The notes: generated from the sequence alone by a model not told the origin. Positions 34,210 through 45,181 are shown, counted from the first letter of the stretch. The stretch: 64,000 nucleotides of DNA from Tigriopus japonicus (GCA_010645155.1 CM021321.1:343201-407200), one strand, 5' to 3'. A program made the numbers and translations.

Positions 34210-37200
34210 CATGTTTTTCCCAATCATCTACACGACTTAATGGAATACTCAGCGTTTTCGCCGACGCCCCATAAAAGTTTTTGGTCACAATCCTGGCAGC
34301 CTCCAACGACAAATCATGTTCCACACGTAAATGGGTCCTCATTTTAGCCACACTCTCTCCACAAATAAGACATCCTTCACCAACAGAAGTTTGTCCCTTG
34401 TGATCACCCTGAATATGAGCCCAGAATTCATTCCTCTGATAAACCTCTTGGCAAACTCCACAAGTGATCCGAGGCATATGGTATTTTTGCAAATGAGGTC
34501 GATATCGCGTCTCCGAGATATCGATCAAGCAATATTCGCATTTCACCATCACCTTATTAAACTCATTCTTGCCTGCCCATCGATTAACCGTGAGAGCCTT
34601 GGGCACAGCTCGAGTTTGAGGGATTACTTGACATTTGGACTTGACATGAGTCTTGACCTCATGTAGGAACACCAAACGAAGGCAAGATTTGCAAGTATAA
34701 GCTCCATGTTCACTCAAGAAATGCGTGAGACAATCATCGGTCTTCAATCGAATACGGCAAACCTGAGCTGGACATCGGATGGTTTCCGTTTCATGATCCA
34801 TCTTCACATGGACCCCCAAGACATGAATGGCCACGAGTTTCTCGCAAATGGGACATTCCACAAAAGGGATATAATCCTTGATCAAATATTTGATCCCATC
34901 GATGAGAACAATGTCTCCATTGAGAAGAATAGCCGCACTTCGAGGTTGAGATCGGAAGTTGATGTTGACATATTCCATGTTTAATTGGGCAGTGACCGCA
35001 TTGGTCATGGATAAAGGGGGTCTGAGATTCAATTTAGTTTGTAAGGCCTTGGGCATCAATATTGTATCTAAACGAGCATGGAGATCCTGACGAATCACGT
35101 GTTGGGCATAGTTTTCCACCTCGAATTCGACCTCGCAGACCTCACAGAAAGCCACAGAATGCTCTTGGTTGATATGGTCGCTGTATTCTTCAATCTTGCA
35201 CCGAAAATTGACACAATGAACCCCTGAGCAAGCGATATAAGCCACCTCATGGGCTCTTTGAAGATGCCAACTCAAGGTGGATTTGGTACACATGACCTTA
35301 CAAACGGGACAAGCCATGTAAACGCTGATCCCAGAGCTCTTTTGGATGAATACAGGGATCCCATGGCAATTGAATTCTTCGAAATTCTGCATGGATATTT
35401 CCCGTTCTTGGCCAGTAACTCCAAAAGTAGGTTTGGTTTGCCTAAAAAATGGATGAATATAAATGGGACCTGTGATATCAAGAGTAATATGGCTACTTAC
35501 TTGGGAGCCAACATGATTTGAGATTGGGATTGGAGGCGTATGGTTGGTCCTGAGGATTTGGCCAAGGCAATCGACAGTGGAATGGCTCTCATACCCGATG
35601 AAAGAACCATGGGCCTGACCGTGTTGCCCAAAGAGGTTGGGGGTAGAGAATAGGTTTTCATCCTAGTAAGAAGACCAATGTGAAAAGAACAACATTGTAG
35701 TGAAACTCCCAATATTCATCGTAAAATATATATACCTGGGTAGGGACTCTGTCGTGACTTCGTCCCCGATAGTACTTGTTTGGACGGTATGAGTTGAATT
35801 CGATGTCGATGTTGATGTTGATGCACTGGCGGGTAATTTGTCCGTCTAGAAAGAAACAAACATGTGAGAAACAGATTGTTTTGACAAGGAAAAAGTATTG
35901 ACTCAGTGTGACCAGATTTGACTTGTTTTAGATGATCTAAAATCGCAACAGGAGCAAAGAAAAGATCATGGACTACCGTCTCAATTTTCGTATAACTGTA
36001 ATATTATGCATTAGAACTTAAGAATGTTCAACTGCAACTGATCTTACCAAATATTCCAAGTCTCGGCTATAATCTCACTGCCGATTTCCTGAGGTTGCGT
36101 GATCTATTTCTTTAAAACTGAAATTAAGTTAGGTTGGATTACAATCTATTGTGTTAGATTAGGTTAGGTTTTAGGTTAGGTTTTAAGTTAGGTTAGGTTA
36201 GGTTTTAAAATGCAGTCACTTGGGATTTTTTTAATGTGAGATAATAGGTAAGATATTTCAAGCACTTAAAAATTAGAAAATCTGACACATTAAGCTCTTT
36301 GCCTTTTTAACACATTCGGCTGAGGATTTTTTCCTCATATGAAACGACAACGTGCTCTTGAGTTTAAATTAAACTAAAATATTTATTGTTATTATCTCAG
36401 ATTTATACACAACACATAATTGATGAAAAGTTACAAAATTGCGATGTGGAATGTCAGTTGGTTACAACTTAGCACGAAAATGATTTATTGGGTTTCCAAA
36501 CATGGAGACGGCTTTTTCAGCATTAATTCTTTTTTTCACCACGGGTATGGCCACAAGCTCACTCATTCATGTTGGCAAAGTCCTTATTACTGCTAAAGTT
36601 AAATTTCTAACATGTTATATTCAACAGTATAGAGATTTGAACCTTCAAACCTCGGAGTGTTTAAAATAGTACAAGAATATTTGAATACCTGGCTTGCGAT
36701 TCCAACCTATTATAACACAAAAAGACTAAGCCAAGTATCGATATCTCGCCTCTCATACTTTAATGCTGAATCTAATCTGATTAAGATCAAGCCTACGTTA
36801 TTTTCAACTTGACTATTTCTGTTTTATTCTTCAAATTTGGACTTATCCTTTAGTTTTCGGCCACCTTCTCTCAAATGTTTAAAGGTACAGTGAAATCTCG
36901 ATTTAACAATACTGTCCGATACCGCAACTCATATCGTTAAATCGAGTCGCTGTCGTAGGAGTCGCAGTAAAAATGTAACCCCTAAATTATCGTTAAATTG
37001 AAATTTCACTGCAGTTCGTATTAAACATCCATCAGTAAACAAACATCCTTCAATGAAAATAAGTTAACAATACCTTTTCAACAATCTTGAAAGTGGTTTC
37101 AGAACTTTCATGGTCCTTTTTCTTAAGTTTCTTTGAGACTTTGGACTGACTAACGCGTTCATAATCCTCACGTCTCACAAAGATCGAAGGAATGGCGCCC

Positions 37201-37494
37201 CGCCTGATCCTTGGGTTCATATAGAATTAAATATTAATTATTAACTAAGAACCCTCAATAAATTTTGACACCTAAAGGCGTTATCCACCTTTTATTCGGA
37301 TTTGTATCCGAGCACACAATGTCTGTAAAGAAGTCATCCTTCACGAAATGGGCCGCACAAATCCTTGAGCTTGATGTTGGAGTCCAATTGGGACGTCCAA
37401 TTGCAGACACCCATTTCAAGTAAAGTTCGCGGTCGGAAGGAAACCTGTGGTTAGCAGGATTTCTACAGGCAGGCACGCAACAACGATAAGGCAT
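34205..37494 (-). CDS. THAP domain plus nine zinc-finger protein
   Basis: Five exons: 37289-37494, 37074-37209, 35736-35845, 35501-35662, 34205-35441. Phases 2, 0, 2, 2 agree and the total is 616 residues. Residues 1-79 are a THAP (C2CH) DNA-binding domain: CCVPAC, HRFPSD, KWVSAIGR, SSRICAAHF and, after a 79-base intron, RRGAIPSIF (the AVPTIF box). The donor AAAAG|GTGG of that intron is weak and was chosen because it restores the box. Residues ~115-150 are a Ser/Thr-rich linker. From about residue 249 to 580 there are nine Cys/His fingers with short spacing: CPVC, CSGVHC, CEVC, CPIC, CPAQVC, CKSC (last His replaced by Cys), CEYC, CGVC, CLIC. Fingers 1-3 and 4-6 share the order CxxC, Cx4C, CxxC, which suggests an internal duplication. 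It is likely a nuclear DNA-binding regulator, perhaps of transposon origin like other THAP genes. Targets are unknown. Confidence 0.75.
36154..36206 (+). repeat. Interstitial TTAGG-type telomere-like tract
   Basis: A degenerate run of TTAGG units (TTAGGTTAGGTTTTAGGTTAGG, then TTTTAAG and three more TTAGG) lies in intron 2 of the THAP/zinc-finger gene. TTAGG is the common arthropod telomere repeat. The tract is short (about 50 bases) and imperfect, so it may be a scar of break repair or chance expansion. Confidence 0.6.
36888..37011. mobile_element. pogo/Tigger-like MITE in an intron of the THAP gene
   Basis: The ends CAGTGAAATCTCGATTTAAC and GTTAAATTGAAATTTCACTG are inverted copies and closely resemble pogo/Tigger termini (CAGTG...CTCG..ATAACG). 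The element is 124 bases long. TA precedes the left end, but the right flank is CA, so the duplication is partly lost. Repeated ATCGTTAAATCGAG words lie inside. Confidence 0.65.
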
Positions 37495-37894
37495 GGGTGA
37501 TGATTATAAAACTTGAAATTTCACCAGTCAAACAAGTGATGTTCGGTTGAAGGAAGCCCACTCTAAGCGAGTATGTTTGTTTACGTTTTGTGACCAGAAT
37601 TGTTGACAGCGCCCTCTGTTGAGGAACATTGATATTCAAGCTTCAATATGTGAAGCAAGTCATACTTTTCATCTTAAGAAATATGTTATGGGTATAACAT
37701 ATTACTATTTCGAAAATCAGTGAAACGAAATATAATCTTAAATAATATAGCGCTCTAGTTTTAAACAGCCCACCTTCTGTGGCAAAGTATTGCCCTTCTC
37801 TATAAAATATAAGTCTATCTTGCTATTTTGAAGCCTCATAGCTAAGAATTTCTAAAATCCTGCTCTAAATACAAAACCTAAACTTAAAACTTAC

Positions 37895-38020
37895 ATCAAT
37901 ATCGATCACAAGTTCTCCGTTGACGGGATCTTGTGTGACCATGGGTTCAGAGTATGTATTATTTTGGGTTTCCTCTTCATCATTACTCGAAGAGAGTTCC
38001 GTGATGTTTTCTGCGTCCAT
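37895..38020 (-). CDS. Candidate alternative first exon, acidic N-terminus
   Basis: A 42-codon exon starts at ATG 38020 and ends at GAT|GTAAGT (phase 0). It codes for an acidic, Ser/Asn-rich peptide (MDAENITELSSSNDEEETQN...GELVIDID). It lies about 400 bases upstream of the THAP start on the same strand. Phase 0 lets it join exon 3 of the THAP/zinc-finger gene (35845) in frame but not exon 2. That would give an isoform with the nine fingers and no THAP domain. It could also belong to an unrelated transcript. Confidence 0.4.
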
Positions 38021-38757
38021 ATTAGAGTCAATCGATTGGAGCCCCAACTTCTATGAATGCAGTTGATTTGTATGTTGGATTTGTATGTTTATGTGTATGG
38101 CAGGTAATATGGATTAGTTATTAGAACACAACAAACTTCGTGAGCAGCATTATCAGCACACAAACAACGCGGTTGTGGGACGCTTTAGCGCAAGTTCACA
38201 TTTTGGACACGCAACCTATTTTTAAACCATTTTTGGTCGCCCTTCTCTAGACGAAAATAGGGAAACGGTTCCGTTTCTAAAAAAGTTCCAAGGATTTCAG
38301 CTGTATAGACGGAGCTAGCTGCAACTTTAAGGGCTTAGAGGCTTTGACGTGATAATAATATTTATCAGAAATTTGGCCGCAATATAATTGATATAGTGTT
38401 TTTAAATACTCAAAAATTGCTTTAATTCAAAACACTTAAAACAAATTCCTCTTTTTGCCTGTAACTCCTTGATATATTTAAATTTGGCTTTGAGATCAAA
38501 TGGTGAAGCCCAGACAGCCCTAGTCGTAAAGAAATAACCTGGTGCATTCTCTTGGAAAACTTTACCGAAAGAGATTTTCAAAAACAGGTAAAAAGCAAGA
38601 TAATATTGTTTGCAGATAAAAAGCTGAATGAAACCACATCAGTTCACTTACAATTTCTTATACCAGTATGCTCTCCTTCTTAGAACATTGTCATTTGGTT
38701 CCAGTCAATGCTAAAAAATACGAAAATCTATACAACTAAGAAGAAACAGTAACACTC
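38021..38757. other. Upstream region of the THAP gene, no gene seen
   Basis: AT-rich DNA without supported frames. It should contain the promoter of the minus-strand cluster, but no core element was distinct. Confidence 0.3.
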
Positions 38758-39702
38758 TAAAGGCTGGTCTACACGTGAAACAAAACGGCAAATATTTGGT
38801 CAAATCCAAGACAAAATTAGCTTGATGGCAAATATTATTTTCCGTTTGTCAAATATTTCTGACTTTGAACATGTTGAAAAATTATTTGTCCTTATGCTAA
38901 CTTTTTCTGGTCGACAATCGAAATACACATCGATGCATGCAGGGTGTCCTATCACGAAACGATTATTGTTAAGTAAAAAGTTTCAAATTAATGGATTGAA
39001 GAACAAAACAATGATCCTCTAACTTTTGGCATCAAGATCACCAAAATTGAACGTCATTTGTGAAAGATTGCAAGGATCCACGGAAATGTACGACATCAAA
39101 AGTCATCGATAATCAGTTGGCAGTGTTATAGACTAGTCACGTCTCAAATGAGTCAACTGACAGGTTCGGAGGAGTTTACAAGGTAGCAACGTTGCCAAGT
39201 GGCAGTTATAACTGCCAATGTTCACCCAAACTCAACTCGACAACACCAAATGCCAATGGAGAGTAGAGGTCTTAAAATGGTTGGGGGGGACAAGAAAATG
39301 ACTGAAAATGACAGTAGATATTGTCAATGTCCATAGCGTGGCTTCACGCGTAAGACCTTCCAGCCAAATTAAATGACACTGAAGGAAAGAAAAAAGTCTT
39401 GGACAGAAAGCAAGATTGAAAAAAAAAGTCGTTGAAAAATGACAATATGTGGCAGTATACAATTCACTGTCTAAATTACGGGACTCTGCTAAAGGTGACT
39501 GGTTTTCAAACAGTTTTCGGCAGTGCCAGTTTGTAACAATTTGAAAAAATGGGCAACACTTTGGCCAAGGGGAAAAATATTTGACAAACTGCACGTTCAC
39601 GTGTAGAAGCAACAGAATGGAAACATTTGGCAAACACCAAACATTTTCGGAATATTTGACAAATAATCTAGCCAAAATGTTTCATGTGTAGACCAGCCTT
39701 AA
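38758..39702. mobile_element. PIF/Harbinger-like non-autonomous element, copy 1
   Basis: The element is 38761-39699 (939 bases), flanked by TAA on both sides (38758-38760, 39700-39702). Terminal inverted repeats are AGGCTGGTCTACACGTGAAA and its complement TTTCATGTGTAGACCAGCCT, which match at all but one base. A 3-bp TWA duplication and GGCTGG ends suggest PIF/Harbinger. The long minus-strand frame (39232-39675) also occurs in copy 2 but has no transposase motif. Confidence 0.8.
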
Positions 39703-39850
39703 CGGGATTGCAACCACATGCAACGGGGTAAACAAGGCTTCATTTCAAGCTGATCGACTAATTGGACGCATCAGATTGGAAAAGGTGACACAAACTGCTT
39801 GTTGATTGTCTAATTTAGATAAAGAATGTGAAGATTCAGAAATATATCAT

Positions 39851-40060
39851 TAGGGTCCGGAAAAATATTTGCAAAAAACGTTAAAATATCCCATACTTAT
39901 TTTATTCAAAAGCCCTAGCTAATTTGCTAAATATTTGAAAAAAGCCGGATATTCATGAAATATTTTTCGACAACGCCATTATCTGTGTATCCAACATACA
40001 TTGTCTGTGTGTACCGATTTTCCAAATATAAAAATGCTTTTAAATCTTTTTTTCAACTTA
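39851..40060 (+). mobile_element. One-ended relative of the hAT-like element at 46328
   Basis: Starts TAGGGTCCGGAAAAATATTT and shares GCCGGATATT, TTTGACAACGCCATTA-like and TGTGTACCGATTT-like blocks with 46328-46500. No matching right end was found, so it is a truncated or heavily diverged copy. Confidence 0.5.
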
Positions 40061-42184
40061 TTTGCAATACCATGCAACATACAGAGAAAAAAATATATTT
40101 TGTCATCTTCAGGGCATTAACCGTTCTTTGAAGAAAGGAACGAATTATTTTTCCCGCTCTTGTCTTCAGATTGAGGAGCCCGTTACCCCTGAATTCCTTT
40201 TGGAAAGAGGAATGGCTTCTCTTGTACAAATCAGTTTTTTAACGTAGGTATTAAAAAGCAAAAAGGTGATTGAGGATGTGGTTTTAAACATCTCAATCAC
40301 AATATTTACTTTTGAGGTTTTAAAGACGACACTTCCTCCTTCATGTATTTATTATGTTCAATTTTTACTTTAATGATTCTCTAATCATTGGGGATGGGAT
40401 TGGATTTTTTCTTCATTTTTCGGAAAAATGTCAATTCATCAAAATTTTAAATCTAAAAATGTAGGTGGCACTGATAATGCCCATTAATCGAAACATGCTT
40501 GGAGAAAGTTGGCTAACAAAATGATAAATGAATGCTATTTTGGCCCAAATTGAAAAATTCCCTATCTCAAAACTAGTAGGAAACCAAAACAAAACCATTG
40601 GAATTTTTACGAACAAGCCGAGGATAATAGGGAAGCGTCCGCGAGGATTTTTTCGACAGTGTTATAGAGAAGGGCTAAATAACCAGTTAAGGCCCGGGCC
40701 CACATAGGGACCTGAAATAAATATCTTGGAATTTTTTCCGATGTCCAAAATAGTCAATCTGCAATGCGCGAACCATCCATAGTACTGCATACGTATTCGT
40801 GGGCACAAAGTTGGCCCAAAGTCTGTTTGGTGGGCCCCTAACAACACGTTGTCAAATTTGTTGGGCAGACCCCTGTTCTAAACGAATGACGTCCACTTCA
40901 AGAATCCTGTTGGGAAAACCTTCAAGGAGGTTTGCCAATAAAGCAAAGCGATTTATTTTCATGTGCCTTCGAAGTTTATTATAAACTTGTTCGAGTAAGT
41001 CCACTATTAGAAAAATAATCAAATTTAGTGCAATGGGAAAAGGAACGAGTACTTTTTCGATTTTTGAGACGTTACAATTACAGCATTTTTGAAATGTAAC
41101 GGCTTTACCGTTACCTTTTTGGAAAAAGGAACGAATTACTATACTTTCGTTACTTGTAATTTGTTTCAAGTTGTAAATAAACTTGTAGTTTGTTACAACT
41201 GTCCTGGTCATCTTTCAATGCAAATCTCAGATTGTTAAAAATATCATGTAACCAGAAGATTAAAAATAGCACGTGTACTCAGTATCACATTGATTATCAA
41301 CGGCTAGTTTTAGACAAAAATATATATTATTGATTTGCAATTTGTATTTTCAACCACCTGTTTTCGGATGCGTACTTTTAAACACAAGCTAAAAGGGTTA
41401 GATTTATGTTTCAATCCTTTCATAACTGAAATTTTGATCCAAACATGGACCCTTGACTTCAGGATCGAATATTTGATTGAATGACAGTAAACATTTAAAA
41501 ATCAGTGGATCGACTCTTCTGTAGTGAGGTTTGTTAAGTGTAAATCCCAAAGGTGAAGACTGATATGTTATTTTTTTTTTTGTTTTGAGGTTCAGAGTCA
41601 AAATTCAGAGAAACTCGATTGGTCATGTTGTTCCAATCAGTTTAAAAAGTCAATACACTATTACGTTACACAATTTACTGCCGATGAAGATCTATCATAA
41701 TTAGCGTGTGCTCGTAAGTACGCCTAAATGACTCTTGTCCTTGTCAAGATTTTTTTAAGAATTTCAGTGTTTATGTAAACCAAATATGAAGTTGTGCTAA
41801 ACTTTATATTTTTGGATTGGAAGTGCTCATTGTTTCCTCAGAAAAATGCTGCCTTGTGAAAATATTCAATGTTTAAACTGTCTGAAGAAAGACACATTTT
41901 TGACACGGAATTTAGAATTTGAGAAAAAATATTTCTGGAGTCTGCTTGCAAATTGGAGTCAATGAATGAATGAATGACTTTTACTCTAAAAGATACCTAC
42001 AAATTACAGTCCTCTATGAATAGAATTATAAAATGCATACAGTAGTACTTGTGTACAAAATATAGTGAACCTTTCTCTATTTCGAATATTGTAAAGCCAA
42101 TTCTTGCTACATAAATCACTCTTGTTATAATGAACAATCGTTCCAATTTGAAACGATTAATATAAGTGTATATACTAATGTGTG
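40061..42184. other. Gene-poor spacer between the two Harbinger-like copies
   Basis: No supported gene. Frames near 40662-41211 overlap on both strands and lack domains. 41040-41190 holds repeated GTAAC/GTTAC words of the sort also seen at 1-60 and 7860. The rest is AT-rich. Confidence 0.3.
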
Positions 42185-43119
42185 TAAAGGCTGGTCTACA
42201 CGTGAAACAAAACGGCAAATATTTGGTTAAATCCAAGACAAAATTTGCTTCATGGCAAATATTATTTTCTGTTTGTCAAATATTTCTGACTTTGAACATG
42301 TTGAAAAATTATTTGTCCTTATGCTAACTTTTTCTGGTCGACAATCGAAATACACATCGATGCATGCAGGGTGTCCTATCACGAAATGATTATTGTTAAG
42401 TAAAAAGTTTCAAATTAATAGATTGAAGGACAAAACAATAATCCTCTGACTTTTGACATCAAGATCGCCAAAATTAAACGTCATTTGTGACAGATTGCAA
42501 GGATCCACGGAAATGGACGGTATCAAAAGTCATCGATAATCAGTTGGTAGTGTTATAGACTAGTCACGTCTCAAAAGCGTCAACTGACAGGTTCGGAGGA
42601 GTTTACAAGGTAGCAACGTTGCCAAGTGGCAGTTATGACTGCCAATGTTCACAAAAACCCAAATCCAAATGCCAGTGGAGAGTAGAGGTCTTAAAATGGT
42701 TTGGGGGGACAAGAAAAGGACTAAAAATGACTGTAGATATTGTCAATGTCCATAGTGTCGCGTTATGCGTAAGACTTTCCATCCAAATTAATTGACACTG
42801 AAGAAAAGAAAAAGTCTTGGGCAGAAAGCAAGATTGAAAAAAATGTCGTTGAAAAGTGACAATATGTGGCAGTATACAATTCACTTTCTAAATTACGGGA
42901 CTCTGCTAAAGGTGACTGGTTTTCAAAGAGTATTTGGCAGTGCCAGTTTGAAACAATTTGAAAAAATGGGCAACACTCTGGCCAAGGGGAAAAATATTTG
43001 ACAAACTGCACGTTCACGTGTAGAAGCAACAAAAAGGAAACATTTGGCAAACACCAAACATTTTCGGAATATTTGACAAGTAATCTAGCCAAAATGTTTC
43101 ATGTGTAGACCAGCCTTAA
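42185..43119. mobile_element. PIF/Harbinger-like non-autonomous element, copy 2
   Basis: The element is 42188-43116 (929 bases), flanked by TAA (42185-42187, 43117-43119). It lies in the same orientation as copy 1 with the same termini, and is over 90 % identical by eye, with small indels. Two complete copies 2.5 kb apart, each with its own duplication, show independent insertion and not segmental duplication. Confidence 0.8.
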
Positions 43120-43383
43120 AGAAGCAAAGCAAAGGAGGGTCTCCTTTCTTTTTCCCAGACCTGGAGAATGTAGGAAGGGTGCTCTCTTGGCGAGAGCAAG
43201 AATAACGATTCAGCTTCTTACATTTACTTATCTTTATAATAAATTGTGCATAATTATTTTTCCATGACTTGACAGCCAGAAAGTCCACATTTAACAAAAT
43301 TAAAATAAGTAAAGTAAGAAAAACAGTCACTAAGACACGAGACTTTCACCTAAACGAATAACGTTTTTGCCGTTTTTAATGTT

Positions 43384-43414
43384 AAACTTGTGCAAATAAA
43401 ATTTGCACAAGTTT
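43384..43414. repeat. Perfect 14-bp hairpin
   Basis: AAACTTGTGCAAAT, loop AAA, ATTTGCACAAGTTT. The right arm begins a longer repeat (43400-43543) that recurs at 43974-44097 without the left arm. Confidence 0.7.
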
Positions 43415-43543
43415 TATTTTGACTGAAAAAATTTCTACACTACACTTTTCTGGTTCAAACAAACTCAGTGAGGCAAATAACAAAGATCTCCCACTAAAAT
43501 GAAGTTTCAAATGTTGTCCAAAGGGTTCGGGACTTCACGTATA
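43400..43543 (+). repeat. Dispersed direct repeat, copy 1
   Basis: Shares with 43974-44097 the blocks ATTTGCACAAGTTTTATTTT, GATCTCCCACTAAAATGAAG and GTTCGGGACTTCAC, separated here by an extra stretch of about 30 bases. It is non-coding and probably a short transposon of unknown class. Confidence 0.6.
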
Positions 43544-43973
43544 GCCTTCGTAAAGGAAGCTCTTGGGGAAGTAGCATCAACATGTTTAGGTTCAAGTCTT
43601 TGCCGTTTTTGCCACCATTGAACCAAGAAGTTCAAGATAAAATGGAACTTGATTTTGCAATTGATCCCATTAAAACTGGTAGGCTCTTATTGATCTGATC
43701 TTTTTATCAGGCTCTTCTTGGCTTTTGAAGCTTTTCTGAAGTTTCATGTGTCAGTAACTGGCGCTAGTGTCAAGTTGATGCTTCTCTCCCATGAGCTTCT
43801 TTAGCTTTCTTGAGATCCCTAGCCAAGGAAACAAGTGGAAGGAAATGAGTAATTATTTCAAAACAAGTTAAAGCTGAAGCTCAACAAGAAATAAAATACA
43901 TGTTTATAGAAATGCAGTGTCTTTTATAATGGCAGTAACAGTAAATATTAATTAGACAGGTTTGCAAAAGAAT

Positions 43974-44097
43974 AAATTTGCACAAGTTTTATTTTGACTG
44001 AAAAAAACTTCAGAAAAAAAGAGATCTCCCACTAAAATGAAGTTTTTAGAATATTGTCCAAACGGTTCGAGACTTCACCTACCACACATTAGCTATT
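43974..44097 (+). repeat. Dispersed direct repeat, copy 2
   Basis: Second copy of the 43400-43543 sequence, in the same orientation and shorter in the middle. The spacer of about 430 bases between the copies contains no recognisable gene. Confidence 0.6.
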
Positions 44098-44264
44098 TCT
44101 GATGTATTAACGGACTTGATTTCATACAAAAATGTAACGTTCAAAAGGAAATTATCTTCTTAACTTAATTCTTGATATGAATGTTCACCATCGGCTTTAA
44201 ATGGCTTCATGAAAATTGCAGACAAAAACTATTCTTAATTTATACTTAATAATCTGAAAAAGAA

Positions 44265-44446
44265 AGCCAGAGTGGCCGCGCGTACTAATGCTTTCTTATA
44301 AGAGTCGAGTGTAAGTGCTTCCCCAGACGGCGTAGGTTCGAATCCTGTTGGGGGTCGGATTGAAGTTGTCGGGAGAAATCCTTGATTACAGGGAATTGCA
44401 TTCCTTGTAGCGGTAGTAGAAAATCCGCAACCAATAAAAAAATCCA
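44265..44446 (+). mobile_element. tRNA-headed SINE, longest copy
   Basis: The 5' part looks like a class II tRNA (Leu/Ser type). An A-box-like AGAGTGGCCGCG is followed by an anticodon-arm-like CTTATAAGAG, a long variable arm and a perfect B box GGTTCGAATCC (44335-44345). The acceptor stem does not close, so it is not a working tRNA gene. A unique body follows (GTTGTCGGGAGAAATCCTTG ... TTGTAGCGGTAGTAGAAAAT) and an A-rich tail. Relatives are at 45096 and 59338. Confidence 0.65.
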
Positions 44447-45095
44447 TCACTTTATCACAGTAAATTTTACATGATTGATAACACCCTGCACTCTATGTTA
44501 TCATTTCCAGGAACTAGAAAAGTAATCGTGCGCTGTTTGCATAATATAAGAACCATATTACAGCACAACATTGTTTTAGTCCAAACGGGATTTCCATAAA
44601 TTAAAGGCAATAATGGAGCAAAATATGTCACCCGGTAAATCCAAAAGGAATATAATAAGGTTTCGGAGAATTGTTAAAATGGTGGCTGTTAGTGGCTTTT
44701 GCTGGGCGGATAAAACATTATCCGTCGAATACGCACCATTCCATTTTTACCACCTTTTCACTAACCTTGTATTAAAGGAAATGTTGGCTTTGCACGCAAC
44801 CTTCCAATTTCAAAGCAGACATTCATCTGTAGGGGTGCAGATTTAAGGCAAAAAGATTGTATGACTAAAAACATGTTTATTTGGTGTTTGCTAGCTTTTA
44901 AAGTTTATTTGCACTTGCCAAAAAATAAGAAACGACATCTTTGCCCAAAAATACAAAGAAGAGTTTTCTCCACAGATCAGGATTTGTCAGATCATTGGAT
45001 ACGATTATTGACAATCTTAAACAAAAATAAGTCTTGACAATAACATATTGACAGTAAAATATTAACAATAAAAAACAATAACGTATTCTTCAGGG
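44447..45095. other. Spacer between SINE copies
   Basis: The plus-strand frame 44613-44846 starts at an ATG in fair context (77 codons) but has no recognisable domain. Otherwise AT-rich with no repeats identified. Confidence 0.3.
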
Positions 45096-45181
45096 CCTGT
45101 AAGTGCTTCCCCAAACGGCGTGAGTTCGAATCTTGTTGGGGTTAGAATTCTAGTTGTCGGGAGAAATCCTTAAAAAAAAAT
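45096..45181 (+). mobile_element. tRNA-headed SINE, 5'-truncated copy with A tail
   Basis: Begins in the variable arm (GTAAGTGCTTCCCCAAACGG), keeps a B-box-like GAGTTCGAATC and the GTTGTCGGGAGAAATCCTT body, and ends in a run of nine A. This is the same family as 44265. Confidence 0.65.

Noticed and set aside
39232..39675. 147-codon frame, also present at 42763-43092
   Set aside because: It lies inside the 0.93-kb repeat, has no transposase or other motif, and its conservation is explained by repeat identity; it is interrupted by indels between the copies.
44270..44350. Possible class II tRNA gene (B box GGTTCGAATCC)
   Set aside because: No acceptor stem closes around it, the A box is off consensus, and a SINE-like body and tail follow; a truncated sister copy is at 45096.
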